Assembly: GCA_045125095.1 (NCBI GenBank)
Contig: JBGVMW010000093.1
Span: 1-25,115 of the forward strand
Reading direction: 5' to 3'
DNA from: JBGVMW01 sp045125095
Lineage (GTDB): Bacteria > Bacillota > Clostridia > Lachnospirales > Lachnospiraceae
DNA: 25,115 nt
Part shown: in pieces, positions 21,337 to 25,115 of the stretch
Numbering within the stretch: position 1 is the stretch's first letter
Layout: each line of letters starts with the position of its first letter
Program-made: the position numbers and the translations under genes
The notes under the pieces: model-generated
What the model saw: only the letters and a program-made list of their open reading frames with translations
What the model was told of the DNA's origin: nothing
Database searches by the model: none

Positions 21337-21398
21337 GAACTCTACCTGAATGTACATTTTTCGTAACCATGAAGATACTGAATCGTTACGATTTTTCA

Positions 21399-22190
21399 TT
21401 ACAGAGAGCGGTTCTTTTCTGCACAAGCTCCCATTGCTTCCATGACTGCACTGCGGAAACCTTTTTCTTCTAACACCTTTACTGCTGCAATTGTAGTTCC
21501 GGCAGGAGAACATACCATATCCTTTAATTCGCCCGGATGCTTACCGGTTTCTAAGACCATTTTTGCACTTCCCAATACTGACTGCGCCGCAAACTGATAC
21601 GCCTTATCTCTTGGCATTCCTTCAGCCACTGCGGCATCTGCCATGGCCTCAATAAACATAAATACATAAGCAGGTGAACTTCCCGATACAGCAATTACGG
21701 CATCCATCAAATTCTCTGTTATCATTTCATAGCGCCCAAAACTTCCTATCAACTCACATGCTGTCTTTTTTTCTTCCTCTGTCACCAAAGAATTGCAGCT
21801 AACAGAAGTCATTGCTTCTCCAACTAATGCTGCGACATTTGGCATACAACGAACCAGCTTTACTTCTTTTCCAAAATGCTCATCTAACCATGCCATTGTT
21901 TTTCCTGCGGCAATGGAAATAATCAACTGGTTATTCACGCTGTCACGAATTTCAGTAATCACATCTTCTAAAAACTGTGGTTTTACTGCCAGCACAATCA
22001 CATCTGCTCCTGCTACTGCTTCTATATTGCTTGTCGTAGCCTGTATGCCAAACTTATTTTTCGCTGCGTTCACCACTTCTTCAAGCTTATCTGCAGCAGT
22101 AATATTCTCTGCCTTAACAATTCCTTTTTCTAAAATTCCCTGAATGATTGCCTTTGCCATGTTACCACAGCCTACAAATCCTATCTTCAT
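21399..22190 (-). CDS. proC: Pyrroline-5-carboxylate reductase
   Basis: A 263-residue enzyme catalysing the last step of proline synthesis, NAD(P)H-dependent reduction of pyrroline-5-carboxylate. The Rossmann N-terminus MKIGFVGCGNMAKAI binds the cofactor. ADVIVLAVKPQ and SIAAGKTMAWL follow, with VRCMPNVAALVGEAMTS in the middle. The C-terminal helical dimer domain has VSGSSPAYVFMFIEAMADAAV and LKDMVCSPAGTTIAAV. The ribosome binding site is GGAGG. It lies upstream of the T-box proS unit, which fits a proline theme, but the micro-ORF unit and other promoters stand between them. No terminator with a U-tract is seen directly after its stop. Confidence 0.96.
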   Translation of the reverse strand: MKIGFVGCGNMAKAIIQGILEKGIVKAENITAADKLEEVVNAAKNKFGIQATTSNIEAVAGADVIVLAVKPQFLEDVITEIRDSVNNQLIISIAAGKTMAWLDEHFGKEVKLVRCMPNVAALVGEAMTSVSCNSLVTEEEKKTACELIGSFGRYEMITENLMDAVIAVSGSSPAYVFMFIEAMADAAVAEGMPRDKAYQFAAQSVLGSAKMVLETGKHPGELKDMVCSPAGTTIAAVKVLEEKGFRSAVMEAMGACAEKNRSL

Positions 22191-22360
22191 ATGTAACCTC
22201 CATGACTACTTCTTGTTAATATTATATTGACTAACGATTTCACACCCTCATATTATGGTTCTTGAACCGTTCTACGTTGATTCTTATCTTACCACACTGA
22301 AAATCATACTTCAACCAGCATTGCAATTGCTAATGATTCTTTTTGTGTACTGATATACCA
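22191..22360 (-). other. proC upstream gap with a GGTTC palindrome
   Basis: GGTTC-TT-GAACC (22257-22268) is a perfect palindrome. A possible -10 TATAAT (22221-22226) lies between it and proC, but no good -35 is seen. No terminator was found for the upstream sulfatase gene. Confidence 0.35.
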
Positions 22361-24208
22361 TCATGGCAACAAGCTATACTGGTTTCCAAACATTCTGTCA
22401 TACTGCAACGTCCACATATCTTCAATCTGTTTCTTTACGCCGGCTTCCGCATTATCTTCTTTCTGAATGATACCATTTTCTACAAGGATACCGCCCACCA
22501 CGTTAGGAAATCCATCTTTCGCAATCATATTGAAATAGGAATCACTGTGAATACCTGCAAGGGACAATGCGTATGCTCCTACGCGATATGCAGATATCTG
22601 CCCTAGATCTTCGCTTTCCAATCCGTAATTATTCCATATCAGCAATGGTGTGCTGTGAATATCAACATAATACTGCATGGAAGCATCCTCTGATGAAAGC
22701 CCATCCTCCATATGTCCAAACTCTGACAGTGCCTCCTGCTTATCTATATTATTAATTCCATATTGCCCTAACTCCGGTGAATGATCTCCCCAGAACACAA
22801 TCAAGGTAGGTTCTTCTGTGTTTTGGAAGTATGTCAATAATTCCTCCAATGCTTTATCTGCATCTGCTAACAGATTTGCATAGGTCTCTAAGCACATTTT
22901 TTCCTTTTCTTCCATGTCATCTGATACTGCATAAATTCCATTTGCTGTATATTCCCAATTGTGACCACCATGATTCTGTGTAGTCACCACATGAGCGAAA
23001 AACGGCTTACTTTTATCCCGATTTTCATATTCTGTAATCAAATTCTTATAAAGGGACGCATCCGTTGCCCACTCTCCTGCATACGCCAATTCCTGCGTAA
23101 AATCATCTTCAAACAACATGCGGTCAAATCCCATATAAGTATATACATTATTTCTGTTAAAAAATCTTCTAGTATACGGATGCATAGCATATGTCTGATA
23201 TCCGTTGTCCTTCAATACGCTGACGATTGACGTTACTCCTTCTTCTACATAATCTGTATAGGCAATTCCTGATACTGTAAAGGAAGAGTACCCAGTTAAT
23301 ACTTCATACTCTACCTGACAGGTATTACCACCATAAGAAGGTGACAATACTTCGCCCTTTATAAATTGCTCCTGATACTGTTTCAAGCTCTTCAATGGGT
23401 CTTCACTTAACTGCAAAGATTCCAATTTCTGAATATCATAAAGAGATTCATTCATTATAAAAATAATATTTGGCTTTGTTTCATTCGAAGTCTGACCTTT
23501 ATATGGTGCTGTGATTTCATTAACCACATTTTTATCATACGGCTGGGGGATTTCTAGTTCCTCCGGCAAGGTACTAACCAAACCGGCAATCAATCCATTT
23601 TCTAAGTAATATACATCCGGGTTATCCATGTCTGAATTTGCTCCTGCCTCCACCAGCATGGAAGGCATATGATTCAAATAAGCAATCATGCCTACGCAAC
23701 CACATAGTGTAAGACAAATACGCACCCATACAGCAACTCTCATTTTTATTGCATCTCTGCGTCTGCCAATCCAGACTATACACAATATAAAAATAAGTAA
23801 TGTGATAATCATCAGAGCCGGTATACTGATATAAAATTCTGATATTACCTGCATCGCTTCCTTCGCCAGTCGCAAATCACTTAACGTAAATACATCACCT
23901 TTCAGAGTATATTTATAATGATTAATAATAGACAATATCAACATTCCTGCACCTGACGTCAGGCTGGCAAAAAAGGCACTTCCTGATATAAAATATAAAA
24001 ACAACTCCACAAGAAATACGAATCCTGCGTCAATTAAGTATACCTTTGTGCGATTGTCCATCCATGTAAACATATCTGATATATCGTTCCACCAGATAAT
24101 CTCTGTGAAAAAAACAATCAATATTGCCATAACTGCAAGAATAAGCAAATTGATAGTTGCCTTTTGGGCAAACAGCTTTGTTTCTTCATTTTTTATTTGC
24201 AATGTCAT
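22361..24208 (-). CDS. LTA synthase family protein (membrane sulfatase/phosphotransferase)
   Basis: A 615-residue polytopic protein with an extracellular alkaline-phosphatase-fold domain. Five hydrophobic segments cover about residues 18-35, 55-75, 78-97, 128-147 and 160-177. The catalytic domain begins at PNIIFIMNES (E254). GGNTCQVEYE (T296), HVVTTQNHGGH (H413) and FWGDHSPEL (D475-H476) correspond to the metal ligands and nucleophile of S. aureus LtaS (E255, T300, D475, H476). The family moves glycerophosphate or similar head groups from lipids to envelope polymers. No glycolipid synthase gene is nearby, so the polymer is open. The start at 24208 has AAAGGGG ten bases upstream, and the ATG at 24271 lies in the -35 box of the promoter. 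Confidence 0.88.
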   Translation of the reverse strand: MTLQIKNEETKLFAQKATINLLILAVMAILIVFFTEIIWWNDISDMFTWMDNRTKVYLIDAGFVFLVELFLYFISGSAFFASLTSGAGMLILSIINHYKYTLKGDVFTLSDLRLAKEAMQVISEFYISIPALMIITLLIFILCIVWIGRRRDAIKMRVAVWVRICLTLCGCVGMIAYLNHMPSMLVEAGANSDMDNPDVYYLENGLIAGLVSTLPEELEIPQPYDKNVVNEITAPYKGQTSNETKPNIIFIMNESLYDIQKLESLQLSEDPLKSLKQYQEQFIKGEVLSPSYGGNTCQVEYEVLTGYSSFTVSGIAYTDYVEEGVTSIVSVLKDNGYQTYAMHPYTRRFFNRNNVYTYMGFDRMLFEDDFTQELAYAGEWATDASLYKNLITEYENRDKSKPFFAHVVTTQNHGGHNWEYTANGIYAVSDDMEEKEKMCLETYANLLADADKALEELLTYFQNTEEPTLIVFWGDHSPELGQYGINNIDKQEALSEFGHMEDGLSSEDASMQYYVDIHSTPLLIWNNYGLESEDLGQISAYRVGAYALSLAGIHSDSYFNMIAKDGFPNVVGGILVENGIIQKEDNAEAGVKKQIEDMWTLQYDRMFGNQYSLLP

Positions 24209-24242
24209 ATTACAAACGCCCCTTTGTATCCAAATACACATT

Positions 24243-24271
24243 ATTGTATACCCAAAAGCAAAGGTTTTCAA
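24243..24271 (-). promoter_or_regulatory. Promoter of the LTA-synthase-like gene
   Basis: On the minus strand, -35 TTGAAA (24266-24271), a 17-bp spacer and -10 TACAAT (24243-24248). Confidence 0.75.
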
Positions 24272-24301
24272 GATTTTTCATAAATTATCCTCAAACAAGA
24301 T

Positions 24302-24907
24302 CTAACGGCGAAGCAATCGCTTCCACCACAATTTCTGCTTCGATTGTTTCAAATGTTTTTCACATTCTGCTTTACTCAATTTGCGTCCATGTATCTGCCT
24401 ACGGAATACATACGAATTGTAATTGGTTCCCGGCCATTTAATATAATCTACAATCTGCATTCCCATGTATTTTGTATAAGTTTTTACTAAATGCTCTGCC
24501 TGCTCGGAGGTATCTGCCATAACAGACTGTATCGTAGTATCCTTCTTTGTCATTGTATGGATATACATTCCTAAATGCATAATGACATCCTTGTCTCGAT
24601 AATCCGGATCTATGGCAAATTGGTTAAAATACAGATATTTGTCATCTTCATACCAGCGTCTGTCTTCCCCCGGTTCCACGATTTTATAGGAAATAGTACC
24701 TACGATTTTGCCCTCATACTCTGCAAGAATGCAATTTCCATCTCCAATTCTTGCCTTAGTCACGTCCGCAGTCTGGGTGGCTGCTCCATAATTCAGTCCC
24801 ATGCCATACAAATCTTGATATGCTTTGTTTAGCAGAATGGTTAATTCATCATAAGGAATATTGCCATCCTTCCCACTCATTTCGTAGATTTTCACCTTTT
24901 TTTCCAT
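24302..24907 (-). CDS. GNAT-like acyltransferase with degenerate acetyl-CoA motif
   Basis: A 201-residue protein with a GNAT-type core. ILAEYEGKIVGTISYKIV (strands 2-3) is followed by YLYFNQFAIDPDYRDKDVIMHLGMYI, where motif A normally has (Q/R)xxGx(G/A). Here R104-D-K-D107-V-I replaces the glycine turn. Residues 140-170 (LVKTYTKYMGMQIVDYIKWPGTNYNSYVF) resemble the usual C-terminal strand pair. A basic tail of about 30 residues (KHLKQSKQKLWWKRLLRR) could bind membrane or nucleic acid. The only good ribosome binding site (AAAGGAG) is 14 bases from the ATG, which is long. The substrate is unknown and activity is uncertain. The end repeat stands directly upstream. Confidence 0.7.
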   Translation of the reverse strand: MEKKVKIYEMSGKDGNIPYDELTILLNKAYQDLYGMGLNYGAATQTADVTKARIGDGNCILAEYEGKIVGTISYKIVEPGEDRRWYEDDKYLYFNQFAIDPDYRDKDVIMHLGMYIHTMTKKDTTIQSVMADTSEQAEHLVKTYTKYMGMQIVDYIKWPGTNYNSYVFRRQIHGRKLSKAECEKHLKQSKQKLWWKRLLRR

Positions 24908-24943
24908 GGTTTTGTTTCATTCTCCTTTCATTGTCAGAATTCC

Positions 24944-25115
24944 ATAGGCGTTTGCGAAAGTGTTAATCATCCGTAAATTGTCAGAATTGTTTGTGCAAAT
25001 AGCTGCTTACTACATAGTCTATATTCGACGCGCTCTCGCTCCCTTCAAACGTAGCGGACACTAAGGCTGTAAAATACACAGCCTAAGTGCCGACGTTTTC
25101 AGAGGGTCACATATA
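24944..25115 (-). repeat. Right copy of the ~172 bp dispersed repeat
   Basis: Its reverse complement aligns with 13-185 through to the last base of the window, so the copy may continue beyond the edge. Relative to the gene it precedes, here the GNAT-like gene on the minus strand, its orientation is the same as that of the left copy before the carboxypeptidase. The last ~25 bases of the match, nearest the genes, are the most diverged part. Confidence 0.93.

Noticed and set aside
21350..21392. Hairpin CGTAAC/GTTACG after proC as its terminator
   Set aside because: On the minus strand the stem is followed by A, not T. The T-run lies on the plus side, where no gene ends.
13..25115. Composite transposon bounded by terminal inverted repeats
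   Set aside because: No transposase or integrase is present, and the interior consists of core housekeeping and sporulation genes.

Overview
This window looks like an ordinary chromosomal segment of an AT-rich, endospore-forming Firmicute of class Clostridia, most likely Lachnospiraceae. The evidence is the gene content: SpoIIE, YabP, YabQ and a CotS-like protein, an archaeal/eukaryotic-type prolyl-tRNA synthetase behind a T-box, tRNA genes without encoded CCA, and AGGAGG-type ribosome binding sites. The family assignment is inference from gene order and protein style, not a search result. Nearly every gene is on the minus strand. The exceptions are the carboxypeptidase at the left end, the GH13 amylase and a candidate small RNA.

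Layout from the left. A ~172 bp repeat lies at the left end, and an inverted copy lies at the right end. Next come a D-Ala-D-Ala carboxypeptidase (+) and a CapA-family phosphatase (-), which converge on a shared terminator. A tRNA-Tyr/tRNA-Leu operon (-) follows with its own promoter and terminator. An intracellular GH13 enzyme (+) lies beyond it, behind a promoter with two inverted repeats. A candidate C-rich small RNA (+) separates it from the minus-strand block.

The block from ftsH (5.9 kb) to mazG (14 kb) keeps the order familiar from Bacillus subtilis: mazG, hup, rqcP(yabO), yabP, yabQ, divIC, spoIIE, tilS, hpt, ftsH. It links sporulation, division, tRNA modification, purine salvage and membrane proteolysis. 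Within it I read a sigma-E type promoter before yabP, a 21-bp-spaced Spo0A-type promoter before a short spoIIE, and an HU promoter overlapping the mazG stop codon. Upstream lie a PEGA-domain membrane protein, a CotS-like protein, the CCA-adding enzyme, acetate kinase and ProRS. The last four are tightly packed and read from one T-box leader with a CCU (proline) specifier. proC, an LTA-synthase-like sulfatase and a GNAT-like protein complete the window.

The most interesting material is between genes. A complete but tiny transcription unit between proC and the T-box has a promoter, a perfect Spo0A-box core, two overlapping micro-ORFs and a terminator. A conserved sequence sits directly after the U-tract of four different terminators. 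A second dispersed repeat family has two copies. The amylase/ftsH gap holds a small-RNA candidate, and both window ends carry a fold-back repeat. I saw no CRISPR array, transposase, integrase, phage gene or rRNA.
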